From positions 20,445,914 to 20,509,913 of the forward strand of contig CM070588.1 of NCBI GenBank assembly GCA_036346355.1: a stretch of DNA of 64,000 bases. The letters are read 5' to 3'. Numbering within the stretch: the stretch's first letter is position 1; each line of letters opens with the position of its first letter. Under the pieces are notes generated by a model, which worked only from the letters and a program-made list of their open reading frames with translations, made no database searches and was not told the DNA's origin. Positions 32,636 through 43,989 of this stretch are shown here, one piece after another. Made by a program: the position numbers and the translations under genes. This DNA is from Rhipidocladum racemiflorum. Lineage: Eukaryota; Streptophyta; Magnoliopsida; Poales; Poaceae.

Positions 32636-33776
32636 GCAAGTTGTGCTTTGACCATGTTGATCCTATTTTGAAACCTATTTTGGTTCAAATTATTGCATGC
32701 TAGTTCAATTAGAAAATGCTTCATGTAAATATGGGAAATTAGATAAATGCCAAATTGCTGTATGACACCTTGATTAATTAAATATGTGCCATGACCCTTG
32801 TCACCCTAGTTGTGGTTTACTAGTTGGACTTTATTAAATTGCCAACATGGGAAATTAGATCGTTGTAGTATGTTGCTTAGACCTGCTACGTGCTCATGAC
32901 ATGATTTTGGACAATCAAATGTTAATATTGACTTAATGATATATTGAACCTATTTTGGAAAGGTATCATGTGATGTTGATGGCACGTGGTGCATGGTAAT
33001 CAACTGGGGTTTGATAAATAGTTTTTCGACCGGGGCATGTGGCAAGAATAATCAGGTGGGCCAGTTGTGGCACTGGGGATGTTGATTTGGTTCTTCGGGT
33101 AGTCTTGCCCTGGTCACCCTAAGGACTTAACCTTGCAAGCCTTTGAACTGAGTCAATCTTGCAACCACATGTCTGTAATGGGACGGACCTAGTTGACTAA
33201 GTTGCTAATAACGTACCTGTGGGACCTCAGGAGGTCAACTAAACCCTTTGTGTAAGTTGTACGGGGGGCGTCTGAAGTGAGGCCAGGTACCCATCTAACG
33301 GTTGATTGGCCTAAACTTCGCCTTAGCTAAGGGAAGGGTTAGTGTGCAATAACCGGGGAGGCTCACTTGTATTGTTAGAAGTTTCCGAAAGACTTTGTTA
33401 CGGGAACTCGCCTTTGTGGTGTTTGACTGTATCTTGTGGGTAAAGTGCATAACCTCTGCATAGTGTAGAATCTATTCGAATAGCTGTGTCCGCGGTATTG
33501 GACATCGCTCGGGAATTACAGTCAAGGGTTAGACTTTCTTGAAAATAACTTGGACCTGAAGGGTTGGGTTTGGTTTACAAATGACATTAATGTGGACTAG
33601 GATGGGAAAGATGTTTATTAAACTCCTTGAAAAGTTATCTATGCTTTACTTGTTACTCGCTTTGAATCTACTTATGATACTTGTTAAATGTTGTTTACTG
33701 CAAAAATACATTGAGCCACTCCTTTGTATTAAGCCATGCATGTAGTATATTAGCTGCATTCTGTGCATGACTTGCT

Positions 33777-33791
33777 GAGTACCAAGTACTC
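33777..33791 (+). other. LTR hairpin GAGTAC-CAA-GTACTC
   Basis: Perfect 6-bp stem with a 3-base loop, in the context CTTGCT-hairpin-ACGCTTGCC, 24 bases before the proposed acceptor at 33815. The same stem is present in all G copies and, with other loops, in families E, F and A. Confidence 0.65.
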
Positions 33792-33815
33792 ACGCTTGCC
33801 ACAATACAACACCAG

Positions 33816-33874
33816 TTGAAGAGGAGACTACACCAGCTTTGGAGGAGGAGCTCCAAGAGGAACCGTCTACTTAG
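33816..33874 (+). other. Proposed LTR exon (last) of G2 3' LTR
   Basis: Begins after CACCAG|. In phase with 32555-32635 it gives VEEETTPALEEELQEEPST and stops at 33872-33874. The intervening 1180 bases would be a GC-AG intron. Confidence 0.5.
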
Positions 33875-34162
33875 GGAGCGAGCCCAGTCAGTTGCCTGTG
33901 GTATACTGGATGGCGCCACGAAGTTATCTTATTTTTCCGCTGCTACTATTTCTCTCTTAATAAGTTTCGCCCTGCGAGGCGTATATTTGTAACTTGACCA
34001 TAAGGTCGAGTAACTAGTTAGACTATTTAATTAAAGTACTTTATTAGTATCGAGTGGTATGATTGTGACATTTACCGATGTTAAGACTGTGTGCACTAGC
34101 GCGTTCCTGGACTAGTGCTGAATACACAGAGGGTCCGGATTTGCAAATTCGGGGTCCCGACA

Positions 34163-34975
34163 GTCTCCAGCCAAGTGAGTGCACCCTATAGGTGCGCCTT
34201 GACGCAAGGTTTCCAGATCTGGGCTTGAACGCGGCGGAGGACGACGAACGGCGCCGGAAACGAAGGGAAACCGTGGCGGCACACCACGAACTTCGGCGAG
34301 AAATCGTGAAGCGACGGCAGCGGCTTGAGCGTGGAGGCCTAGGGCCAAACACGCGCACGGGAAGGAGCAAAAAGGCGGCGGGGTCGGATCCTTAAATGGG
34401 GCCTCGACGTGCGGGAATCCCGCAAACCCTAACGGACACGGCGGCGCTCTCCGACTTGGACACGGGAAGACGACGCAATCACGACTGTCCACGCGTCCCG
34501 CTCAACGGCACAGATTCCCCAGCGCAAACGGATCCGGTCGAAGCGATGCGACTCAATTCCAGACCGTTGGATCTTGATCCAACGGTCTCGCGTGATTGAG
34601 GTTCGGCCCGACCGATTCCGGCTCGGTCGGACTCGGACTCGAGTCAGACTCGGGTCCGGTCGCATGAATAGTGCAAACCCGGTTTTGATTTTCCAGCGAT
34701 TAAATATTCAAAATAATTCCAGTAATTCATTTAATTCAAGAAAAATAGCAAAATACTCAGAAAAATTCAAGAAAAATTCTAGAAAATATTTTAGGGCATT
34801 TGGGACTTAAATAAAATATTTTCAATAAAATTTTATTTGCAAAGTTAAATTCTTTAATTATTTCAAAATGAAATAAATTCAAATAAATCCAAATAAATTC
34901 CAGAAAATTCCAAAAATTCACCAAAGTGCCAAATCACACATGAATTTAAGAAAAGCAAAATTTTTGGGGTGTTAC
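34163..34975 (-). mobile_element. Inverted G-family LTR start fragment (G4)
   Basis: On the minus strand it begins TGTAACACCCC at 34975 and covers the first 813 bp of a G LTR, including a palindrome at 34561-34588 and the CpG-rich block. It stops at the end of the G2 3' LTR. Its open frames are U3 shadows. The flank at 34976 (GTGAG) is not a purine tract, so this was probably a 5' LTR. Confidence 0.8.
34561..34588. repeat. Palindrome in G4
   Basis: AGACCGTTGGATC, TT, GATCCAACGGTCT: 13-bp perfect arms, the longest example of this LTR motif in the window. Confidence 0.8.
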
Positions 34976-35455
34976 AGTGAGACCCTTCGAATAACTCGAC
35001 AACAATCCCAGTATTCCCCCGGTATGCAACCCAAAGCTCGCCCAGGATCGCTCACATGCCGGTTTCCAATGCCATATCAATTCAATTTGCATAAAGCGGG
35101 CAACGAACTCGAAACCCCACAACAAAGGTACGCAACGCGGAAGCACAACAACCAACTCACACACGCACGAAGACAAAACCATATAAGAACGCAAACCAAC
35201 CCAAAACACACCACGACAACCACCAAGCAACAAGATCTCCAAACGAAGAAAGAACCGACTGGGTAGAACACGAGTACATCACTACAATAAAGCTTTAACG
35301 AAGGAAGCCAAGTATTTAACAAGGAAACGAAACAGCTTAAACTATATGTACAACAAAAGTGGACACACGACTATTACACTAAACAAAAGCAAAGCATTTC
35401 CAGAAGTGTCATGCCCCCGAACACTTTCGGGCGTAAGCGACACCGCCGGTAGTCT

Positions 35456-35523
35456 CTACTCGGTGCCCCGCCCGGTCACCGAGAGGCAGTACGGACAGAA
35501 CTCACATCCGTCCGGATCCTCAC
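35456..35523 (-). other. Proposed LTR exon (last) of F
   Basis: Starts after GATTTTCAG| on the minus strand. In phase with 36588-36665 it encodes a short tail with three Cys (GEDPDGCEFCPYCLSV) and stops TAG at 35456-35458. Confidence 0.45.
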
Positions 35524-35546
35524 CTGAAAATCACAAAGCAGAAGCA

Positions 35547-35563
35547 TGAGTACAAAAGGTACT
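35547..35563 (-). other. LTR hairpin of F
   Basis: Minus strand GAGTAC, loop CTTTT, GTACTC, within CTTGC-hairpin-ATGC. It lies about 24 bases before the proposed acceptor. Confidence 0.6.
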
Positions 35564-36587
35564 CGCAAGACTTACCCATGGTCCATATACGACTGACTCG
35601 AAAGAGTATGAATTTGGATGTAGCAAGGAATCAAGCTTACGGTAAAGAGTGCAGAAAAGCTTAACTTTGTTGTTGAATTACGTTCCACTACACAATTTCA
35701 TAGTATTCATAGCACTTATGAACAGCACCTATTACTAGAGTGAAATCTGAAACTTTACAATTAACGTAACATGAGTGTCAACATAAAACAAGTATCACCA
35801 CCATATCCATCTATCATCAAGTTCAAGTTGTTACTACGTTGATTGTGCGATGACCAAGCGTGCTCATATCCGAGAGCGCGGCAATTCGAATCGCTTATTC
35901 ACCCTGCAGGGGATCATCAATCGCACGACATGTGCCACAAGGAACCTCATGTCAACCCTCCTCCCATCCATACCTACTCGTTGGGTCATCTTCATGCGGT
36001 CCGAGCACCTAGCACCCCCTCGAGCGGCCCAAGCCTGGCTTGGCCTTCGAGAGTCGGCCTAAGCCTCGCCCTCAACCACGCCCAACCGCATGAGGGCATG
36101 ACCCATCGGGCAGTATGCGATGAAAGAATAGCTTACCATCCCATTCTACGGTATGCGACCAACAAAGTGTGCTCGATCAAAGGGCAAACAACAGATCGAT
36201 CCTCAACTGACGCAGGCGAGACTACCACACTTGGGTCTCCACACCCAAATGGTCCAACTCTCTCGCCCGGTCCCCATTTCACATTTCCAAACATAGACCT
36301 ACCCGTTGCAGCCCAATATTCGTGAAGTACATAACCTCAAGCGATGGAACCATCCATCACTTGGCCCATACCCGATGTGTAAGCAAACTAAGCATGGACA
36401 CAATTTATTTACCCATAGCCTAGCTCCAAGGGAGGTGTTCAACAATTTTCAAGGGGTGTATGTGCAACAATTGGGTTCTAATACCACTACCACAAATCAA
36501 CTCCTAATGCATAACTTAGCCAACCAATAGACAATTGATTCACAAAAATAAAATTTCATAAAGGGTTGAATATGCTTAGGTGCTTGC

Positions 36588-36665
36588 CTGATGCTTCTGC
36601 ATGAGTATCGACAACGAGTTGCTCTTCGGCAATCCCCTCAACCACGGTCACCGCGGTCTCGTTCT
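36588..36665 (-). other. Proposed LTR exon (middle) of F
   Basis: 78 bases from TGTAG| to CATCAG|GCAAGC, again a GC-type donor. Frame ...NETAVTVVEGIAEEQLV..., acidic like the G exon. The intron to 35523 would be 1064 bases. Confidence 0.45.
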
Positions 36666-37468
36666 CTACACGAATATAATGCATGAATAAGATGCATGCA
36701 ATGCAAATGAAATGAAATACAATTGAAAACCTCCGCTGAAATAGACCAGCCTTCCCGGACAGTCTGGGTATTTCATCCGAATAGTCCGGACAACTCGGAC
36801 ATTCCTGACAATTTGTTCGGACACTCCAGACATGGCGCATTTCGCTCAAACGACTCAAGGGATCGGAGTGTTTCCAAGTTCTACGGCGCCGCGAGGGCCC
36901 GGTCTAGAACTGTGGGGGCTCCGGTCTTTGTAACAGAGATTCGGGTACTCACTGTTGTGTCGAACTGGAATTAACGCAACCCGTTAGTAAACCGAACACG
37001 AGTTACAAACCGTACCCGGATTGAGGCCAATCAATCGGCACGACACACTCGGCACGTGGTCATATGCCAAATGATTGATTCCAACCCGAGCTTCCCCGAG
37101 ATATGTGCCTAGTGCTAGTTCCCTGGATCAGTAGCCTAGCACCCACATATTTCCACAATAAGTTGCATCAAAACACTTACATTAACAAAATGGTTACAAT
37201 AGTACAGGTTTGATTACATCGAGATAGTAATACAAGAAAGAAATTCTGCCAAATGGCTACAAGAGCTAAAGAGAGACTTAGAGTACAGCAACGGCAGCAG
37301 AGTGCCTTCCCAAACCCAAAGGCAGTAGCTAAGTTGCGACCGAGAGAAAACCTAATCTACAGCTGCAAAACCCGACGATCTCCGAATCGAAGCAATCCTC
37401 GCCTAGCTCGCCTTTTTCTCACTTGACTCCGTCTTCTGAGCTTGGTAATCAGTTTTAAAGCAAACGGT

Positions 37469-37486
37469 GAGTACACGTATGTACTC
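37469..37486 (-). other. LTR hairpin of E
   Basis: GAGTAC, 6-base loop, GTACTC: same 6-bp stem as G and F, within TTGC flanks. Confidence 0.6.
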
Positions 37487-38154
37487 GCAAGACTTTAGTG
37501 TTTGCAAGTATAATAAGTATGCAGGTTAATCAATAAAAAAAAGCTGCTAATCCAGTTCAGAGTTGCATAAAGCTAAATTTATTTGCAATAGAATAATAGA
37601 TTTCAGAAGATGCTCAATTTAGAAAAGCAATTGATAAAGAATGTAATTCAATACATAATTGTATAATTCATTCAATATGCACATCCAAATTCCTCCAATT
37701 TATCCAACACCACCATCACATGGCATCAAGAATCACCACCAGCACAAAATTGAACATCCAACATACCATCATATGGCATCAAGAATCACCACCAACACCA
37801 TTGAATTACCAATCCAATCAGTCTCTGAGTCCAACGACTCAACATTTTGCATGTTACAACCTAACATTTAAAAGATCTACCAGATCGAAAATATTTTCCA
37901 AAACAAAACCAAAAATACTATACTTGACAATAATTATCCAAGCTGCTCGTCATCGTGAGCACGGCTAATCGATTATATTTATTCTCTGCAGAGATTGTAC
38001 ACTTTACCCACATGACACAATCTAGCAATCGTGTCAACCATGCCACGCGATACGAAACGCACCCGTTTTGCTAGACTGTGACAGAACTGTTCCACTTGCG
38101 AGTTTCTAGTCTTGCATTAGCCCCGGTGAAGTGCACCCCTTGCTATGGCGGGTG

Positions 38155-38159
38155 ATCAG
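38155..38159. repeat. Target site duplication, G3 left
   Basis: ATCAG, repeated exactly at 50885-50889 after the G3 3' LTR. Confidence 0.9.
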
Positions 38160-41100
38160 TGTAACACCCCAAAATTTTGCTTTTCTTAAATTCATGTGTG
38201 ATTTGGCACTTTGGTGAATTTTTGGAATTTTCTGGAATTTATTTGGATTTATTTGGAATTTATTTGAATTTATTCCATTTTGAAATAATTAAAGAATTTA
38301 ATTTTGCAAATAAAATTTTGTTGGAAATATTTTATTTGAGTCCAAAATGTTCCAAAATATTTTCCAGAATTTTTCTGGAATTTTTCTGAGTATTTTGCTA
38401 TTTTTAATGAATTAAATGATTTACTGGGAATTATTTTAAATATTAAATCGCTAGAAAATGCGAGTGGTTTTGTACTGTTCATCCGATCAACCCGAAGTCG
38501 GACTCGAGTTCGAGTCCGACCCGAACCGACCCGAGCCGTGGTTGAGTCGAACCCACTTACCGAACCCAAACTCAGGCGCATCGCTGGATCAAGATCCAAC
38601 GGCAACGATTGAGGCACGTCACCGGACCCGAGCCCGACCGAGCCAGCCAGCTCGCCCGAGTCCAACCCGAACCCAAACTCACGCACCGTTGGATCTCGAT
38701 CCAACGGCTGTGCGCGTGCCACGTAGCCCAGTCCGAGTCCTCGCCGGACTCATGCCCATGTACGGAGCAGTCTCGGTCTCCGTGCGTTTCACGACGCCGA
38801 GGCCCTATTATTTAATGCGCCGCCACCGTGCTTGTGGCGCCGACTTCCGTGCGCACCAGTAGCCCTAGACAACGCCGCTGGCCCGCCGCCGTCTAGCCGC
38901 ACCGCCGCCGGAGTTGCCGTAGCGTTCAGCCAGTAGTTTTTCGCGATTGCCGCCATCTCCGTCGTCCTCCGCCGCCGCTGAGGTCGAGATCTGAGCAGGA
39001 GGCCAAGCGCGTCGGGAGGGACCTCTCACATCGCCGAGCACGCCCGGCGCCGCTGCCGTGGTCGTCGTCCCCAACTCCGGCAAGCCCGGCGCCGGCAAGT
39101 GGGCCATCGACGGACTTCAAGATCTCTCGGCGTCGGATCTCCATCCAAGGGCCCATATTGCGCCACGTCATCTCACGGTGAGATTTCATCCAAAATCGAG
39201 ATCCAATCTTGACCGTCCGATCTAGATCCAACGGTCGAGATCAACTGCGTTCACCCCAAACGCGTGAGTCCAGATTCAATGCGGACCGTTGATTTTCAAA
39301 TCAACGGCCGAGATCTAGCCACGCAAAGTGAGACTCGACTGCCGCGGCCGGGCCAGCTCACGCCGCGTGAGCGCGTCTCTCGACACGCTGGGCCCGCGTC
39401 GGTCACGGGACAACCAAACCGCACCATGACGCCACGCCAGCGTCATGGCGCTCGCATGTCGCTGGTCGCCTCAGCCAAGCGCCGACGCCAAGAATGACGT
39501 CACCCATGGGACCCACTGCCGGGCCGTGGTCGAGCCTCGCCGACGCCAAGAATGACGCTACCCGAAAGTGGTCCCACATGTCGGGCCTCACGTGAAGCCG
39601 TGGACCGGGTCCACTGTAGACCCGAGCCGAGCGTGGGACCGAGTCCATGGACCGGTGACGTCAGCCAGACCAATCGATCTTGCCACGTGTCCCTGCTGAC
39701 GCAATACATGATTTTCCAAAAAAGAAAATGATTTAATAAATCGGTTTAATAATTGATTTGAATTTCAAAACTTCAAACGCTTATAACTTTTGCGTTTCAA
39801 CTCCGATTTGAGTGATTCAAATTTCTAAATTTGTATAAAATTGAGATCTACCTAAATATGAATTTTATTTAATTTTTGGACTAAAGTTTTTCCTGCAAAA
39901 TTATTTAATTGATTATTTAAACTTTAAATAATCATAACTTTTAAGGCCTTAACTCCAAATTTGACGATTCTAGTTTCTAAAAACTCATAAAATTATGTTC
40001 TCTCTATTTATGGATTTTATTTGGATGTTTGGACACTTTTTGCCTATTGTTTATTCGTGTATTTGCTATTTGCACGCTTTTACGAGTGAGACGTTGAAGT
40101 GCCTAAGGATTCGAAGGAGAAGTATTGACTCAGATCCAACTCAAGACCAAGAACAAGTACTTTTTGAAGGCAAGTTGTGCTTTGACCATGTTGATCCTAT
40201 TTCAAATCTATTTTGATTTAAACTATTGCATGCTAGTTCAATTAGAAAAATACTTTGTTTAAACATTGGGGTTAGATAAATACCAATTTGTCAGATGACA
40301 CCTTGATTATTTAAGTATGTGCCATGATCCCTTGTCACCCTAGTTGTGGATTACTAGTTGGACATTATTAAATCGCCAACATGGGTTTAGACCGTTGTAG
40401 TATCGCTTAGACTCACTACGTGCTCATAACATGATTTTGGATAATCAAATGTTAATATTGACTTAATGATATATTGAACCTGTTTTGGAAAGGTATCATG
40501 TGATGTTGATGGCACGTGGTGCATGGTAATCAAGCGGGATTTGATAAAATTTTCGGCCAGGGGCATGTGGCAAGAGTAATCGTGGGCCGGTTGTGGCATT
40601 GGGAGTGTTGATTTGGTTCTTCTGTAGTCTTGCCTTGGTCACCCTAAGGACTTAACCTTGCAAGCCTTTGAACTGGGTCTAACGTGCAACCACATGTCTG
40701 TAATGGGACGGACCTAGTTGACTAAGTTGCTAATAACGCACTGTGGGACCTCGGGAGGTCAACTACACCCTTTGTGTAAGTTGTGCGGGGAGCGCGTCTG
40801 GCTGAGGCCAGGTACCCATCTAACGGTTGATTGGCCTAGACTTCGCCTTAGCGAAGGGAAGGGTTAGTCTTGCACAATAACCGGGGAGGACCACTTGTAT
40901 TGTTAGAAGTCTCGAAAGACTTTGTTACTGAACTCGCCTTTGTGGTGTTTGACTGTATCTTGTGGGTAAAGTGCATAACCTCTGCAGAGTTTAGAATCTA
41001 TTCGAATAGCCGTGTCCGCGGTATTGGACATCGCTAGGAATTACAATCAAGGGTTAGATTTTCTCAAAAATAACTTTGGTTTGAAAGGTTAATTTGGATT

Positions 41101-41695
41101 AATAATGAAGTTGATGGAAATGTGGATTAGGATGGGAAAGATGTTTATTAAATTCTTTGAAAAGTTATCTATGCTTTACTTGTTTCTCTTGCTTTGAATC
41201 TACTTATATTACTTTTCAAATGTCATTTCTTGCAAATATACCTTGAGCTATTCCTTTGTATTAAGCCATGCATATAGTATATTAGCCTGCATCCTGTGCA
41301 TGACTTGCTGAGTACCAAGTACTCACCCTTGCCACAATACTACACCAGTTGAAGAGGAGACTGCACAAGCTTTGGAGGAGGAGCTCCAAGAGGATCCGTC
41401 TACTTAGGGAAGCGAGCCCAGTCAGTTGCCTGTGGTATACTGGATGGCGCCACGAAGTTATTTGATTTTCCGCTGCTATTATTTTTCTCTGAATAAGTTT
41501 CGCCTTGCGAGGCATATATTTGTAACTTGACCATAAGGTCGAGTAACCAGTTTGACTATTTAAATAAAGTACTTATTTAGTATCGAGTGGTATGATTGTG
41601 ATATTTACCGATGTTAAGACTGTGTGCACTAGCGTGTTCCTGGACTAGTGCTGAATACACAGAGGGTCCGGATTTGCAAATTCGGGGTCCCGATA
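38160..41695 (+). repeat. 5' LTR of G3 (3536 bp)
   Basis: TGTAACACCCC to TCCCGATA (last C changed to T). Closely matches 47362-50884 except at scattered small indels. It includes palindromes near 38585 and 38685, a TATTTAATG-like box near 38810, the middle exon-like segment near 40090-40165 (frame broken) and the hairpin near 41310. Confidence 0.9.
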
Positions 41696-41699
41696 GAGG

Positions 41700-41713
41700 T
41701 GGTATCAGAGCCA
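41700..41713 (+). other. Primer binding site, G3
   Basis: TGGTATCAGAGCCA four bases after the LTR, a perfect Met-tRNA primer site. Confidence 0.9.
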
Positions 41714-41911
41714 GGTTGACCGTAGGCTCAACCCTAAGATAGAATGGTCGTAGTTAGGATAAAACCTATTTTCTAAAGCTAAAAAGTTGTCAAGATAAGA
41801 AATGACATCTCGACTTATCCCATTCTTTCTTTTCTTGTCTCTTGCTGAATTTTCCTTACCTTGTCACGATTTAAAGATTCCGAGTTCTTACGTAAAGCAC
41901 TCTTGTGACAG

Positions 41912-42625
41912 ATGGAGGAAGAGTTCAACTACGTTGATCTGGGAGTTGGTCACGCCATGAACTTTGGCATATGCTACAAACTCTCGGAGATTTTGAGAAG
42001 CCGCAATACCAAGTGGAAGTGATCAGACAAGCGGGATTGATCAAGGCTTGTGACGTGAAGATCGAGGTACCTGCTAGGAAAAAGGGCCCAGGCAATCGCC
42101 CGATACACCTGACCGCCAGGAGATCTACAATGCAGATGGGTATCCAAGAGGTATCACGACGAGCAATGCGACACGTTACCCGTATCTACGCCAGAGAGTT
42201 GGAGAGCATGGTGTTCCGTTATCATCCGCAGAATGATAACCTTCTTGACCCGGCGATTCAGATGAGGATGCCACGGTTACACGATTGGCACGATTTGTTG
42301 TCGCCAGGAGGATGTACTAGATAATACAAGCAAGGAGCTACAGACGGCCCGCAAGGAGATCACGGCAGAGAAGAAACAGATGGCGGGAAGCTCAAGAGTA
42401 TGTGGCACACCTTCTGCGAAGGATTGACGAGTTGGAGATGACCTTGTATGACCAGACTCCGAGCCAAGATTTAGCTACACGAGCCGTGATCCCGAGGAGT
42501 CGATCTCGATGAGGACACCGCTTCTTCGACTACCACAGAGGACACGATTCTTTGGACATGGCAATCGCTTTCGCGCCTATGCCGCAAAGACCGTACCAGG
42601 CCGTGGAGGTTTTCTCGATGAGTGA
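41912..42625 (+). pseudogene. Extra ORF1 of G3, several frameshifts
   Basis: The family start ATGGAGG is at 41912 and the end GATGAGTGA at 42625. The middle (EKPQYQVEVIRQAGLIKACD ... EVSRRAMRHVTRIYAREL) is open from about 41971 to 42240, then frames are lost in the coiled-coil part. In one variable block it is closer to the right-edge minus-strand copy (PARKKGPGNRPIH) than to G1 or G2 (HARKKGKGNR), suggesting at least two ORF1 subtypes. Confidence 0.8.
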
Positions 42626-42906
42626 GCATAGGTTCTATAGTGAGACTCCTTCGCCGAGTCGCGTCATAGAATAAAGAGTCACCCTTTAGGCGTTAGACTC
42701 CGAGTTAGTTCGATTTGGATTTTCATTGTTTCTTTGAGTGTGCATTATGTGTTGCAAGGCCCTTAGGCATTGTAAGCAACCATACCAAGTTATTAATATC
42801 AATAATAAAGTTGGACCTTAAAGTTACACCTCTCGCCCGCATAAGTTCCATATTACTTGTCTATTCTTGTTTCCCTCTCATCTCTAAACCTAGAGCAAAT
42901 CGGCAG

Positions 42907-43960
42907 ATGGTGAACACCCGTGGAAACTTTGGAGGCAATGGAAGCGGTTCTCGCCCAGAAAACCCCAATGAGGGAGCACCAGCACCGCCCTTTGGATGTG
43001 CAGAATTTGGAGCTTTTCTCGCTGCCCAGACTCGCTTGATGCATGCTATGATGCAACAAATGCAACACGCCACCGCTCAGGCCACTTTGCTAATCAAGTT
43101 AATCAGGGACCACGCCGGAATACAAGACTGTCAGAGTTCATGAGAACTCACCCACCCACTTTCTCTGGGAATGCCAATCCATCGGAGGCCGATGATTGGT
43201 TAAGATCAATCGAGAGGAAGCTACACATAGCTCAATGCATAGGAAATGAGAAGGTACTCTACGCTTCTCATCAGCTGGAAGGAACATTGGCCGAATGGTG
43301 GGAGAACTTCGTGCCACGCAAGAGAACCCTCAAGATATCACTTGGGAAGAGTTCACGGTGCATTCGACAGTATCACGTGCTGAAGGAATCATGGACCTTA
43401 AGAAGGAGGAGTTCGAGCATCAAGCAAGGTAATCACCGGTGGCCGACTACGAACAAGTTCACACAGCTAGCACGCCACGCCTTGAGGATGTAGCGACGAG
43501 ATAAATCGAGGCAGTCGTTTTATGAAGGGACTTAACTCGGGATTGCAAGTAGGATTGATCACCCACACCTTCCCAGATTTCCAAGAGTTGGTGAATAAGG
43601 CGCTTATTCTTGAGGACAAGCGCAAGGAACCGGATGAGAACAGGAAGCGCAGGATGCAACAAAGAAGGATCACGCCAGGAACGCATGTACCGAGAGTTGC
43701 ACCAAATCAATTCTTGATTCCAACCACGAGAATGCAACAAGGACACCATCCCCAGCACCAAGACTCACAATCGTAACTACTGCACTCCCACCCGCTAGAA
43801 ACGCTACTCCGTGCAATACGAAGGAACAAAGGAGACGCCGCTACAATCGCAACGAGCCAGACACTTTGCCATGATTGTCCAAAGAAGACAGCGAGAGTGA
43901 CCCGATTCGCTTCAATCTAGGAACCACCCAGCTAGGACGCCCGGCACGAGAGCCACACCC
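42907..43960 (+). pseudogene. G3 gag, multiple frameshifts
   Basis: ATG at 42907 (MVNTRGN). Gag-domain pieces are recognisable in different frames: FMRTHPPTFSGNANPSEADD (near 43140), EKVLYASHQLEG (near 43245) and MKGLNSGLQVGLITH (43522 on). The CCHC region near 43835-43885 is scrambled. No functional product is possible. Confidence 0.82.
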
Positions 43961-43989
43961 CAGGCCGTGGTGAGAGGCCGAGTCAACCA

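Larger units (their letters stand above)
21493..34162 (+). mobile_element. Chromovirus G2, near full length (12.7 kb)
   Basis: Complete order: 5' LTR, Met-tRNA primer site, ORF1, gag-protease, RT, RNase H, integrase, chromodomain, purine tract, 3' LTR. The chromodomain and RT type point to the Tekay/Del-like chromoviruses; I cannot assign a named family. Flanks do not match (GGTTT left, GTCTC right), and the two LTR U3 blocks differ far more than expected for one insertion, so it is probably a product of recombination between elements. Confidence 0.9.
30714..34162 (+). repeat. 3' LTR of G2 (3449 bp)
   Basis: TGTAACACCCC to TCCCGACA. It has TATA-like CTATTTAATG at 31335-31344, several palindromes, five TGACGTCA octamers, and the cleanest copy of the proposed LTR exons. 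It ends directly against the inverted fragment G4. Confidence 0.9.
34976..36670 (-). mobile_element. LTR fragment F (minus strand)
   Basis: A third LTR type that shares only architecture with G: a middle exon-like segment (36588-36665), a GAGTAC hairpin (35545-35565 region) and a last exon-like segment (35456-35523). The remainder is non-coding. It is cut on one side by G4. Its border with E, somewhere in 36670-36970, is unresolved by eye. The plus-strand frame at 35843-36325 is an accidental open frame. Confidence 0.55.
36671..38159 (-). mobile_element. LTR E, 3' part (minus strand), interrupted by G3
   Basis: Shares with G LTRs the block GTGGGTAAAGTGYACAA-CTCTGCAGAG and a following AGCCGTG (near 37960-38030), then a GAGTAC-ACGTAT-GTACTC palindrome (37469-37486) and an acceptor-like CTCAG at about 37436-37440. 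It ends in ATCAG (38155-38159), the target duplication of G3, and continues at 50890. No gene is seen. The direct repeat around 37720-37800 (ATGGCATCAAGAATCACCAC twice) is a short tandem duplication. Confidence 0.6.

Noticed and set aside
35843..36325. 160-codon plus-strand frame
   Set aside because: It is antisense to LTR F with low-complexity composition and no motif; no homologous frame elsewhere in the window.
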